This document shows positions 1 to 12,320 of a DNA stretch of 64,000 bases, piece after piece. Below the pieces are notes generated by a model. The model was not told the DNA's origin. It saw nothing but the letters and a program-made list of their open reading frames with translations, and ran no database searches. Location of the stretch: the NCBI GenBank assembly GCA_032622095.1, contig CP136064.1:131259129-131323128 (forward strand). The letters run 5' to 3'. Position numbers and translations under genes: made by a program. Every line of letters starts with the position of its first letter. The stretch's first letter is position 1. This DNA is from Siphonodentalium dalli (lineage: Eukaryota; Mollusca; Scaphopoda; Gadilida; Siphonodentaliidae).

Positions 1-12
1 AAGTCAAGAACA

Positions 13-285
13 GACAAGAGCATTGCTGTGGTGTGGCAAAATACACCAGTGGTAATTACAACTAAGGACCATAACTCTGGTAAAAATTGGTGGGCGGAAC
101 CCAAGTTCGAACATTACTTGTATTTTGGGCTAGTAAACATACCAAATTTCATTCCAATAGGTTCAGACTAACTAAAGTTATCATCCGGAAATGAAAAAAG
201 AAGACAGACAGACAGATGGATGATAGATGCCCCAATGGACGAACAGACCAATAACATTATCTATCTCGTTTTTAAAAACAGACAT
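13..285 (+). mobile_element. HINE family D, single-monomer copy
   Basis: The 5' end CAAGAGCATTGCTGTGG resembles the family D start at 15363. One core monomer follows (CCATAACTCTGG, TTCGAACATTACTTG, TACCAAATTTCATTCC), then a GACA microsatellite near 205-220 and an A/T hairpin near 270. Positions 301-486 hold an unassigned repeat-like tract. Confidence 0.55.
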
Positions 286-486
286 ATTAAAATGAGACAT
301 CACCATTTGAAATGCCTTTAAAAGCCCTCAAGATAATGAACATCCATATCAAATTTTATTGAGATTGGATAACACGTGGTTCAAATATCTCTTCACATGG
401 AGATAAATTCTACATTTCAAGATAAATAAACAAGAATAAATGTAGAAAGTAAAATGATTACAAGACCATTTAACACTATTTTTAAG

Positions 487-2479
487 GGTCACTATGAATA
501 CCGAACACAACCGAACATAACCGAACACAACCGAAAACAAGTCAAAATAAGGGTTAAAAGACAGAAATATATGAAATAAAATTTATAATGATGTGTGTGT
601 ATATGTAAGCTAGTGATATGTGAAGTTTGATGCAATTTGGCCAATAAAAATTACGTTAATGAAAGTTTTATGTAATTTCACGCCGAGTCAGAGTCCGGCG
701 TGATGGCGGCTAGCTCTATGAATACCTAACACAAGTCCAAATAAGGCGTATATAAGGGAAATATATGAAATAAAGTTTATAAAGATGTGTGTGTATATGT
801 AAGTTAGTGATATGTGAAGTTTGATGCAATTTGACCTATTAGAAGTTTAGTTATTGGTAGGTTTGTGTACAATATTAGCTGTCATCACGTAAACCAGAGT
901 TCGGCAAGATGGCGGCTAGCTCTATGAATACCGAACACAAGTCCAAATAAGGCATATATAAGGGAAATATATGAAATAAAGTTTATAAAGATGTGTGTGT
1001 ATATGTAAGTTAGTGATATGTGAAGTTGATGCAATTTGACCTATTAGAAGTTTATTTATTGGTAGGTTTGTGTACAATATTAGCTGTCATCACGTAAACC
1101 AGAGTTCGGCAAGATGGCGGCTAACTCTATGAATACCGAACACAAGTCCAAATAAGGCGTATATAAGGGAAATATATGAAATAAAGTTTATAAAGATGAG
1201 TGTGTATATGTAAGCTAGTGATATGTGAAGTTTGGTGCAATTTGGGCGATTAAAAGTTATGTTATTGGCAGTTTTAATAATAAATTTACGCCGTGCACTC
1301 TTGTGTTCGGCATGCATTCACCGTTAATAAATTAGATCGAATGAAATTCTCAGAGTCCATTTTTTACTTTGAGAATTTCATTCGATCTTCGATCTGAAAC
1401 AATGACTTCATCAAAGTCCATTTCGTACTTATACCCTGCATATGACACCATCAACTCATTTAATCATCACCAATATATTGTTTATTCAACCATTTTGGTT
1501 TCTATGAAACCTGTGAAACCTTGCTTGAATATCACTGTCAAAACATCCCTGTAATCTTTTTGGTAAGCCAGAGTAATCCGCGATCGCACATCAGTAATTA
1601 ATTAACAACAAAGGCTCTACTGCGCAGTGCCAGATGATAGGGGAAATTAATTATCACCTGTCGGTGATGTCTTAATCATCCCTTATTTCGACTTGTGTTC
1701 GATATTCATAGAAATCCTCGCCGAACCCTAGCTTGCGTGCCGACTTCACATGCCACTAACTTACATATAGGCCTACATACACATCATTATAAACTTTATT
1801 TTATATATTTCCCTTTTATACTTGTGGTCGGTATTCATCTTGCCGAACTCTGGTTTGTGTGCCGACAGCTAATATTGTACATACACCTACAAATAACTAT
1901 ACTTTTAATCGGCCAAATTGCATTAAACTTCACATATCACTAACTTACATATAAATACACATCAGTACAAACTTTATTTTATATATTTCCCTTATATACG
2001 CCTTATTTGAACTTGTGTTCGGTATTCATAGAGTTAGCCGCCATCTTGCCGAACTCTGGTTTGCGTGCCGGCAGCTAATATTGTACATAAACCTACAAAT
2101 AACGTAACTTTCAATCGGCCAAATTGCATCAAACTTCACATATCACTAACTTACATATACACACATATCATTATAAACTTTATTTAATATATTTCCCTTA
2201 TATACGGCTTATTTGAACTTGTGTTCGGTAATAGAATCGGTATTCATAGAGCTAGCCGCCATCACGCCGGACTCTGACTCGCCGTGAAATTACATAAAAC
2301 TTTCATTAACGTAACTTTTAATCGGCCAAATGGCATCAAACTTCACATATCACTAGCTTATATATACACACACATCATTATAAACTTTATTTCATATATT
2401 TCCGTCTTTTAACCATTATTATGACTTGTTTTCGGTTGTGTTCGGTTATGTTCGGTTGTGTTCGGTATTCATAGTGACC
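487..2479. repeat. Foldback element with tandem-repeat arms
   Basis: The left end GGTCACTATGAATACCGAAC (487) is mirrored by GTTCGGTATTCATAGTGACC ending at 2479. The arms (about 487-1320 and 1690-2479) are inverted copies, each built from roughly 200-bp subrepeats containing ACACAAGTCCAAATAAGGC, ATGTGAAGTTTGATGC and GCAAGATGGCGGCTAG. A perfect 18-bp hairpin (GATCGAATGAAATTCTCA, 1335-1352 with 1370-1387) lies near the centre. ATTTTTAA occurs at both flanks (478-485, 2490-2497) but not flush with the right end. Short ORFs inside are repeat translations. Confidence 0.85.
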
Positions 2480-2757
2480 GGCATCACCGATTTTTAAAAG
2501 CAAAATTTCATTGAGATCCAATAAGATATAGTTGAGATATCTAACCAGATGGATGTTACCTGGTTCAATGGAAGACTTGCTACATATAATCCAGTATAAC
2601 CACCATTTACTTTTTAAGTTCGGCTCCTGTGAAAATTTCTAGATTCTATTCTGTGTGAAATCACACAAAAGGATTGATTTAATTAAAAGTTTATCACAAA
2701 GATTCAATAAATATTCTAACCTTCCCACAACGGGAAAACGCTGCAACTTTTGTCTAA

Positions 2758-2998
2758 CCTTTTCTTTCTAAATACTCATTGGCGAGTTGTTCCCATATAA
2801 AAGGTTCAGATAATAAATTCAACACACGACCATAACAAACTTATTATCTGAACATTTCCCTCCGATTAATAGGACTCCTTTTGCACTTGTATTATCTGTT
2901 GTTTGATTATTGATCATGAAAACACATCCAGATAGACCATTCCAATTTATACATTTATAACAGTGTGGGAGAATCCATTCAGTAACTTCTAGAAAGGG
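2758..2998 (-). mobile_element. TTAA-type MITE, copy 1
   Basis: A 241-bp element flanked by CTAA (2754-2757, degenerate) and TTAA (2999-3002). It is an inverted copy of the element at 19529-19774; shared motifs are TTATTATCTGAAC, ATGGATTCTCCCA (as complement) and AATACTCATTGG. CCC-starting ends and TTAA targets fit the piggyBac superfamily. Confidence 0.7.
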
Positions 2999-3002
2999 TT
3001 AA

Positions 3003-3310
3003 TATATAAAGGAAAATTAAAATGAAAGGCCGTTAGGCCACATCTCCCTTGAATAAGGTGGCTTTATTTGACCAGTGGCTTTTTTAGAAATTTTGATTCT
3101 GGGAACAATCATTGAATAAAACTTTGCTTCCAACCTGTCCCAACTGTCTATGTTGCTAAAATATTTTATTAGACACCCGCATAATTAACACACCTAGTTT
3201 TATTTTATTAGACACCAGTAATCAGTAAATTCTAACTCTATGAAGTTATCATCCGGAAATCAATAGAACGGAGAAATTCTAAGTCAACAAAGGTCATAAC
3301 TCTAGTAAGG
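3003..3310. other. Unassigned tract
   Basis: AT-rich. It has two ATTTTATTAGACACC stretches and a fragment of the CCATAACTC-type core at its right end. No gene seen. Confidence 0.5.
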
Positions 3311-3850
3311 AAAGTGTCAATGACAATGAAGCTCAACTTGGAGAGGGGCTAATGTCAAATCTTACGGTTAATGGAGCAATAAGGAATGAAGAAAGTTGGT
3401 GTGGTATAACACCCAATGGATTTAGTCATAAAAGAGTAAAATCCAAGATGGTCATTGGCAGCCATGTTTTTTAACAGAATTTGGGAAAAAAAATGTTAAG
3501 CTCCCATCTAGAGGTCACCCCGAGGAGCTATAAAAATTTGGTGACAATCGGATGAGGGATGTGGCCAGTAGGATGTTACAAAGGATTTAGTTATACAAAA
3601 AGTAAAATTCAAGATGGCCGCTGGCAGCCAGGGTTTTAAACATAATTGGAAACAAGGGTTGTGCATCAAACATGGCTTGGTCGAGTCTTTTTGCCCATAA
3701 CTGTGTATCTGTCAGACCGAGAATCACCAACGAAAGTGTCAATGACACTGTAGCTCAACTTGGGGATGCGATAATAATTTTATGCATGGTCACACACGGA
3801 CGATGGACGACAAACCACGGCAATAGCTAAAACTTAATTTGAGCTAAAAA
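3311..3850 (+). mobile_element. HINE family A, short and compound
   Basis: It starts with AAAGTGTCAATGACA and AGCTCAACTTGG and carries core monomers (GGATTTAGTCATA, CCAAGATGG, GAGGTCACCCCGAGGA). A second 5' end lies at 3731 (GAAAGTGTCAATGACACTG). It ends with CAATAGCTAAAACTT...TTTGAGCTAAAAA at 3850. The second start shows one copy truncated into another, or an internal duplication. Confidence 0.75.
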
Positions 3851-3939
3851 TGGATGAACTATTAGAAGAACCATAACTCTGAACTAAGGGCCATAACTCA
3901 GGTAAAAACAAGATGGCTGCCAGTGGCCATGTTTGTCAT

Positions 3940-6900
3940 CAACAAGACAGTCAAAGACTGTGGGGTCGCTCACCAGACTGCAAAGACTGATAAGACTGGG
4001 ACTCGGGAGACCACAACAGTCAGAACTTTTCATAATCACTTTAAAAGAAGTAGATCTAAACAGGATATGTGGCTAGAGAGGCTTCATGTATGTAGATAGG
4101 TGAATATCTACCTTGAAATTACCAACTGTACACTACTGATCACCCCCCCCCCCCCCCTCCCCTCCCCCCTCCTCCAGCTCAACAAGTCACCTCCAGACTC
4201 CCAAATCTTAGGTTGGAATTTCACAACCGACATCTCAAACTTTCTCAATTGTTGGAAATTTCCAATCTCACAAGCGCCTTTTTATAAAACCATTTAGACA
4301 TGTTTGAAGCCCAATTATCCATAGACCCAAAACACCATCCATCTATGTCAGATTAATCAGTCAGGTAGTTCCTAGGTAGATGTTTTAATGAATTTTGTAT
4401 TGTAATGATTTTATTAGACACAAAAGTGTCATTTCACCGTCATTTCTTAACAGGTTGACCTCATGTTAACAAATCTGAATCTCAGTCACTAAATGATCCT
4501 CCTGATTGCTCCATACTATATGTAAGCTAAATAGTCCAACCTCTCTTGAGAAGACTTTTTAAGAATTACTATAGAGACATATAGTTATGTCCCTGGTCCC
4601 ACCCTATTTAACCTGATGACCCCATCTGAATAAATTTGAATCCCAGACACCAAAGAACCCTTCATACTAAATATCAGTAAAATAGACCTGATGGTCCTTG
4701 TGAAGGAAGCATATTAACCCTTTGAACCCGTAACACCGATATTTAGGTGCAAACGAACCGTGACTATATCCCGTAACACCGATATTTCGGTGCAGCGACG
4801 ACATGATTCGGTAGCAAATTTATATATAGTATAACGAGCGTCAGACCCACTGATTTATATTTAAATTACCCCCACATATGTCAGCGGCGCCCATGGTGCG
4901 TATGGAATGTTGACCGCTAGTATCGGGTAGAAATATATGCGCATGCGCATAGCATATAATCTACAAAAACATACGATATTTTAAGCGAATTGTGCCGCTA
5001 TATTTACGGCATATAATTTCGTGTTCCCCGTGTGTGTACAGAACAGACATAATTTAGACACACAATTTCAGTTTAAATTACCCTCGCGTATATTAACCAG
5101 TGTTCTGCTACATATGGGGAAGGGTCTATCGCATATGAAGTTGATTTATTCGCGCATGCGCAGACTAGCGCAATGACAAATAAATGGTTTATAACGTACT
5201 TATACACGACATACCCACTAATATATATATTTAAATTGGCCTATTGAAGTCAGCGCTGGCAAAGGTGTCTATATGGATTGGCTGCCCGCTAGAAACGGCT
5301 AGGAAAATATGCGCATGGGCGCAGGCTATAATTCATTTAAAAATATGCGTTTAAGTGAAATGTGGCGCTATATATGACATTTTGTTGCATGTTTCACATG
5401 TTAGTACAGTAGACACAATCTAGACAGCTTACTTGAACAATGGGGCCACACTATGTTACGGGAAATTACGTTGTTTCTGGTCTCTGTAATATCAGTCTCT
5501 GTTGTGCCACATGTAGCAAAAAGTCTATCGCATATCAAGTTGACTTACTCGCGCATGGTCAGGTATATCTTAATTTCACATTAGGATATTGGTTGCATCG
5601 AAACGCAATTCGCTGATGTATAATTACAACGTTATAAGCTAGAATTCGTTTATCCTGCAAATTTCGGGTAGTTGCCTAGTAACCGTTTCTAAGGCGAGAT
5701 CGGGTGGCAAAGTCTCCCGATCTTACAATGATCAGTGGTCCGTGCATGCATATATCATGCCTGCAGTTTCAGGTAGGTGTCCCCTTTCAACATAACCAAA
5801 ACCGTGCGACTAGACACTGTCTAAATTTAAGGCAAAACATACCACTGAATGCTTAGTGCAATTATGTCATTCGATCAGTTGTGGTATTTGCTTAGCAACC
5901 GTTGCTACCCTTAAATGGGATATTTGGTTCACTATTCTGGTCGGGTATATCTCAAATTTCACGTTAGGGTAGTACCTGCATCAAAAACGCAATCACTGAG
6001 GTTGAATTACGACGCTATAAGCTATATTTACATTTTCCAGTCAATTCCGGGTAGTTGCCTAGCAACCGTTACCAAGGAGTTGGCGCGAGACAAAGTCTCG
6101 CGATCTTATAATGATCGCTGATCCATGGGGGACAAACCTGTAAAGTTTCAGACCGGTGTCGCCATTTGAACATAATCAACACCATGCTACTAGACATTGT
6201 CTAATTTAAGCGGACATACCACTGGGAGCCCCGGGTCAGGGTGTCGATCACTGTGGGGCGCCAGGGTTCAAAGGGTTAAGAGGAAATCTGTCATTCGCTT
6301 GGGCCCTATTTGACCAGGTGACCATATTTAAAAAAAATCGGAATTGTAGTCAAACAAGAACATTCCATGCTAAATAAGCCAACTAGTTCTTGGCTCTTGC
6401 AAACATATTTTAAGAATTACTATGTGGTGAAATAGTTATGTCTCTGGCTCTGCCATTATTCAACTTTATGATCCCATTTTCACAAATCTGTCACACAAGG
6501 TAATTTCATACCAAATATAAGCAAAATAGGCCATTTGATTCTTGCATAGAAGACATATCATGAATTAATATGGAGAGAAAGAGTAATGTAGCTGGCCTTG
6601 CACCTACTTGACCTGGTGACCCTGATTGAACACATCTGAATCACAACCAAAGGAGCCTCAATATTAAATATGAGCTAAATAGAGCTGGTGGTTCTTTCAA
6701 AGAACACTTTTCAAGTTTGCCAAATATGTTCTAGTGAAGTGGTGGATGTGGGAGTGTTAAATGTCCTGTTGAAAGATTTGAACAATACATATGATATATT
6801 GTTGTTGTATAAATCACTGTTGTAATTGGGAATTAATGACCTCTAGCAGATCTCCATGGAATGTTTATAAAAATGTCAGATTTCACTTGACATGTATAGG

Positions 6901-7404
6901 CATACCCCGCATACAGTTAGAGCCAAAGTAAATGCTTCTTATTAATGATTCTGTCAAGAATTTGAGTATATATTATTTTTGGGACCAAGGTGGCAGAAGC
7001 AGTGAACTTGAGTAAAGGGCCATGGGGCACTAATATATAAATATATATATATAATTGACCATGGATGACCTCATTTGAACAAATATGAACACCAGTCACC
7101 CAAGGATCCTTCATGCCAAATAAGAACCCATTTGGCCTGATGGTATTTGAGAAGAAGATGTTTAAAAGAATTACTAAGGAGGGAAAGAGTTATGGCCCTG
7201 GCTTCACAACTATTTGACCCAGTGACCTCAACTGAATGTGAGTCACCTAGGGAACATCCACACCAAATATGAACCCATTCGGTCTTATGGTTCCAGAGGA
7301 GAAGAAGTTCAAAGAATTGTTGACGGATGGATGGGCGGACAAGCGACGGACGAGGAGTGATGACTATAGCTCCACCGGAGACTTCGTCTCAGGTGAGCTA
7401 AAAA
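3940..7404 (+). mobile_element. HINE family E, interrupted by a piggyBac-type insertion
   Basis: The 5' end CAAGACAGTCAAAGACTGTG folds as a hairpin and is followed by GCTCACC. Cores of about 150 bp follow (TGACCCCATCTGAATAAA, CACCAAAGAACCCTTCATAC), then GACGGATGG repeats near 7322. The 3' hairpin GGAGACTTCGTCTCAGGTGAG ends in CTAAAAA at 7404. The 5' part is paralogous to 37786-38765. A C-run lies at 4143-4157. TTAA-flanked DNA at 4714-6279 splits the element. Confidence 0.8.
4714..6279. mobile_element. piggyBac-type non-autonomous element with empty site in window
   Basis: The TTAA duplications at 4714-4717 and 6276-6279 enclose inverted ends CCCTTTGAACCC and GGGTTCAAAGGG. The flanks joined without the insert read GGAAGCATATTAAGAGG, exactly the uninterrupted sequence of the paralogous HINE E near 38536, so insertion at TTAA is shown directly. 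Inside, a block with GGTAGTTGCCTAG and CAAAGTCTCCCGATCTTA (about 5668) is repeated near 6052. No transposase ORF. Confidence 0.9.
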
Positions 7405-8820
7405 TCGATCAGATTTGATAGATCCCATCCTAAACAAGCCTGTAAAGTTTCAAAACAATTCTCCGAAAAATGTGGGCCACCGGGTGTGCTAATGGATTCA
7501 TATATGAAGTCCAAGATGACTGCTGTGGCCATGTTTGTTTTTAACAAATTTCGGGAAAAAAGGGAGACTGCCATATAGAGGTCTCCCCAAGGATCGCTAT
7601 GAAGTTTTGTTATGATTGGATGAGGGATATGCTCTGAAGGGTGGCCAAATGATTTAGTCATACAAAGAGTAAATTCCAAGATGGCCATAGGCGCCATGTT
7701 TTTGAAACACATTTTGGTCAAAATAGGAGGCTCCCATCTAGAGGTCACCCCGAAGATCCATATGAAGTTTGGTGATCATCAGATGAGGGACATGGTCTGT
7801 AGGGTGTGCCAAAGGATTTAGTCATGCTAAAAGAAAAATCTCAGTTGGCTAGCTAAAAGAAAAATCCCAGTTGGCTACCGGTGGCCATGTTTTTCATCGA
7901 AAAATGTTCAAATTTGATAACTCCCATCTAGAGGTGATTCTAAACATGCCTGTACATTTTCAAATCAATTCTCCAATAAATGCAGGCTGCAGGGTGTGCC
8001 GATGGATTCATATTTAAAATCCAAGATAGCTGCTGGCGGCCATGGTTTTTAACAAATATCAGTAAAAATAGGAGGCTCCCATCTAGAGGTCATCACGAAG
8101 ATCCATATGAAGTTTGGATACAATCGGATGAGAGATGTGGCCTGTAGGGTGTGCCAAATTATTTAGTCATACAAAGAGTAAATTCCATGATGGCTGCTGG
8201 CAGCCATGTTTTTCAACTAATTTCGGTCAAAATATGAGGCTCCCATGTAGGTCACCCCGATGATCCTTATGGAGTTTGATGATGATCGGATGTGGTCTGT
8301 AGGGTGTGGATTTAGTCATGCAAAGAGTAAAATCCAAGATGGCTGCTGGCCATGAAAATCAATAAAATTCTATAGCTCCTATCTAAAGGTGAGCACAATC
8401 GTGCCTACAAGATTTAAATTATGATCCAGCCCTAAATACGGGATGTAGGGTGTGCTGATGGATTCACATTTGAAATACAAAATGGCTGCTGGCAGTCAAG
8501 TTTTTCAAATTCGGAAAATTTTTATGACTCCCATCTACAGGTCACCCTGAAGCTACTTATGAAGTTTGGTAGAGATCGGATGAGGCATGTGGCCTGTAGG
8601 ACATGCCGAAGGAAATTGTTGATGCATGCATGATGGATGCCAACCCATGGCAATAGCTCAACTTTAAAAAAAAATTTGAGGTACTAAATGTGGTCTGTAG
8701 AGTGTTGCAAAGGATTTTGTGATGCAAAGAGTAAAATCCCAAATGGCTGCTGGCAGCCATGTTTTTTTATTGAAAATCGTTCCAATTTGACAGCTCCCAT
8801 TCAGATTTGATCCTAGACTC
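7405..8820 (+). mobile_element. HINE family A tandem cores and 3' end
   Basis: Diverged core monomers with CCAAGATGGCTGCTGGC, TTTAGTCATACAAAGAG, GAGGTCACCCCGAAGATCC and ATGAAGTTTGGTGA. A 3' module at 8605-8687 (GATGGATGCCAACCCATGGC then CAATAGCTCAACTTT) is followed by one further truncated core. No typical 5' end is visible; the tract abuts the HINE E end. Confidence 0.75.
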
Positions 8821-9380
8821 ATATACCGAATATCATTAAAATTTTAAAAAGTAAAATGGAAATATTTTTGGTATCAAAGGCGTTTATTGTTTTGATATGT
8901 GCTAACTGTGTCACACTGAGGTGTTTTAGACAATATTGCTCAAGATGGCTTGCAAAATGGCAACCAAAATTGGTAAAATGTTGATTTGTCACATATATTC
9001 TGAACATTATTCACTGCTGTTCCGAAAAGGTAGCAGATTGTGACTCACTTGGTTATTAAACATGCTACTTAGTCAACTAAATGTTCTATTGTGGTTGTCC
9101 CATTACCTTAAGAGGCATGAAAGTTCATTTAAGGGATGCAGTATGGATTTTGCCGAAACTTTCTTTTGGGATTCTATTCATGTTTTTTTTAACTGAACTG
9201 GCCAGGGTAGAACGTTGAAACGGAACTGAGAGGGATCATAGTATGTGGTTACTCTGGCCCATTGTAATCAACATTGATCAACTTAATACAGTGTGTATGT
9301 ATGTTGAATGTATGACTATAGGTGAGGTGAGTATGTATACGGGAAGTTATTGTATTCATGAATGATATTATTAGTTATCT

Positions 9381-9508
9381 TCGGCAACATCGGGGGTACA
9401 TGGAGATTTAATACCTGGATGTCGATTTTGAACCCCGAGGCGGAGCCGAGGGGGTTCAAAAAGAGACATCCAGGTATTAAATCTCCATGTACCCCACGAT
9501 GTTGCCGA
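9381..9508. repeat. Long near-perfect hairpin
   Basis: Arms 9381-9423 and 9465-9508 (left arm begins TCGGCAACATCG; right arm ends CGATGTTGCCGA) pair almost fully. The loop contains an inner stem, TTTTGAACCCC with GGGGTTCAAAA, around GAGGCGGAGCC. Related pieces (TATACCCCCGATGTTT, GGGGGACATGGTGATTTAA) continue to about 9860, suggesting a palindromic element of about 480 bp. Confidence 0.8.
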
Positions 9509-9869
9509 AATATAACGATTTTGTCCCCACAACAATAACCATGTCTCCTTAATTTAAGTGTGTTTTCATAGGTTTTCCGATTAATTCACACTAATAAGAA
9601 TAATTCAGTAGCTGACCCAAGGATCCGGCGACAGGTGACGTCAAATTCGGCGTGCGAGAGCAACGTCACGATTGGTGGAAACTGCCAGTTCAAGGGTCAT
9701 TCATATACCCCCGATGTTTCACATGCTCGTATACCCCCGATGTTTGACGCACGTTCTCTTATACCCCGCTGTCAAGGGTGACGGGGGACATGGTGATTTA
9801 AACGTGGCATTGTAGCCAATCAGATTGCTAGTTACAACCGGATGTGGGGGACAAGAATAGTTATACAAT

Positions 9870-11825
9870 GTATGAATATATGGTCATGTATGGGGTGTCC
9901 ACGTTGAGTTGTATAGGTATATATGGAGTAGCTTATGGTCATGACCGTCATGTGTGAGGTGAACATGTATACAGGGAGTGGTTGTCTGGCCATTGAAGTG
10001 GTATATGTGTATAGAGAGATTAGCTACATTGTCCATCTTTGTGTTGTGTATGTATATATGGAGTGACTGTGGTCATGGGTGGGATGTACAGGTGTACATT
10101 GGGTGGTTGTATTGTCATGGTGGGTGTATATGTATACACATGTTTGATGTAAGGTAATGGATGGGGTGTATGGATAAATATGGAGTGGTTGTATGGTTAT
10201 GGGCAATGTGTATATGTGTACATGAAATGACTGCAGGGTCAATGTTGTTGAAGTGTATATGCATACCTGGAGTACAGTTTGATGGTCACTGGCGGGCTTG
10301 TGTATATAGATAGTGACATCATGGTCATGGGTGAGATGTATATGTTTATCTGTTGTGGCTGTATTGTCATTGGTGTGTACCGGTATACAGTGAATAACTG
10401 AAGAGTACGAATGGCCGTGTGTGCGGGGTATAGGTATATCTAGAAGGACTGTATGGTAATTGATAATATATATATACACCTGGAGTGACTATGATCATGG
10501 GTTAACCAATACAGACAACCAACCAATACATGTAAGTATAGGCTAACACATACATGTAAGTGGGTATCTGTCCGCGTCAACGAAAATCACACCTAGCCCT
10601 CCGGAATGACAATAACAAGTCAGAATGGAGCCCTGGCTGACGGACCATAAGGCTTTTCCGTTTGTCAACATAAGTATATAGTGAAATAAATAATGGCTTA
10701 CATCATATCCGTCATATAATTTCCCCACACAATGAAGGTGGTACATAAATGTATGGATGTCAAAAGAGAGGGGGGTGTCTGTTAGGCATACTACAGAATA
10801 TTCGACGCTACATATATGATGACCAAGGTCCCAATTTCTCGCAGACAAATTGATCCCCGTTCTAATGACATGAATGTTGAGGTGGAAGCTGGGTCCTGGA
10901 GCGGTTTAATGGAATTTTGAAAATAGTTTTAGAATGTACCCCACAAAAAACAAGATTTTATTTTATGCCAAACGTACAGTTTAGACATTTTTGGAAATTA
11001 CTCCCAATGAGTTTAAAAGATGCCAAAATGTTTGGATAAGATCATTATAAGTTGCAGATCGCTGACTATGTGCCATACTAAGCAAATGTCACATTACGTT
11101 TCGACTCATTACCTGCAAGACGCGAGCCCTTGTATATCTTGCATGGCTATATTGCCATGATGTAGCCAATATGTATATATGGAGTGCCAGTGTGGAAAAA
11201 TTAATGGTGGGTGAATTGGTATACAGGGAGTGACTATGATCACGAGTGTGGTTTATGAGTATACAGCGAGAGGGTGAATTGTCATGGTGAGGTCTATATG
11301 CATGTTTGGAGTGTATGAATGGCCGTGTGCGCGGTGCGGGACATTCGTATATCTAGAAGGACTGTAACGCCATTGGTGAGGTTTATATGTATACTATATA
11401 TACATGTAGTGACTCTATGGTTTTGGATTGGGTGTATATGTATATCTTGAGTGGCTATATGGCCATGGGTGTCGCAAATATATATGCAGGGAGTGACTTT
11501 ATGACCCCTGATGAGGCAAATATGTATACAAGAAGTGAATAGGTATACAGGTCGTGACTATATGGTCATGGGTAGGTGTATACCTGGTGTACCTGCATGT
11601 TTACTCATGGCTATATGGCCACATGTTGGGTGTATGGGCATATCCATGTGTGGCTGTATAGTAGTGGTTGATGTGTATGTGTATAAAGCAAGTGACATAT
11701 GTTCATTTATGTGGTGTTCATGTATATATGGAGTGACTGCATGGTCATGTGTGAGTTGCACTGGTGTACCTTTGGGTGACTATCGATTTCCTATCGCTAT
11801 AACTCAAGGATATGTTAACCGATAG
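9870..11825 (+). repeat. Degenerate minisatellite of about 40-45 bp
   Basis: Diverged repeats of the type ATGGAGTGACTGTATGGTCA then GGGTGNGGTGTATATGTATAC run over about 9870-10510 and 11140-11825. The unrelated block 10515-11135 separates them. ORFs on either strand are by-products of the repeat. Confidence 0.75.
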
Positions 11826-12320
11826 AGAGATCATATCAGACTGTCTCCACCTTAATGGCGTTTGGTATGCAATGCGAAGGAAACGGTTTCATGACAATAG
11901 TATATAAGTTAATAAATTTTGATGCTAATGGGCCAGAGTAGCCACATAATATATTCCCTCTCAGTTCCGTTTCAATATTCTGCCCATTTGCGTTCAAAAA
12001 CATAGACACAATCCCAAAAGAAGTTTTCGGCAAAAATTCATACTGCATCCCTTAAACTGATTTGTCATGCTTCATAACGTACTGGGACAACCAGAATATA
12101 ACATTTAGTTGTCAGTTGATTAAGTGGCATGTTTAATAACCAAGTGAGTCACAATTTGCAACCTTTTCGGAACAGCTTAGAATAATGTTCGGAATAAATG
12201 TGACAAATCAACTTTTTACCATATTTGGTTGCCATTTTGCAAGCCATCTTGGGTAATTTTATCTAAATACACCAAAGATAGTTCCATTTTACTTGAAAAA
12301 ATGGTACAAACATGAAAAGT

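Larger units (their letters stand above)
8830..12320. repeat. Large foldback enclosing hairpin and minisatellite
   Basis: The left arm (about 8830-9280) and right arm (about 11915-12320) are inverted copies. Matching pairs include GTGACTCACTTGGTTATTAA with its complement near 12140, GGAACTGAGAGGGA with TCCCTCTCAGTTCC, and AAAGTAAAATGGAA with TTCCATTTTACTT. Between them lie a long hairpin, a degenerate minisatellite and an unassigned block at 10515-11135. The 151-residue minus ORF in this region is a repeat translation. Confidence 0.75.

Noticed and set aside
5915-6121. 68-residue ORF inside the piggyBac-type element
   Set aside because: No transposase motif; overlaps an internally duplicated non-coding block.
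10024-10479. 151-residue minus-strand ORF rich in Thr, His and Tyr
   Set aside because: Translation of the degenerate minisatellite, periodic with the repeat.
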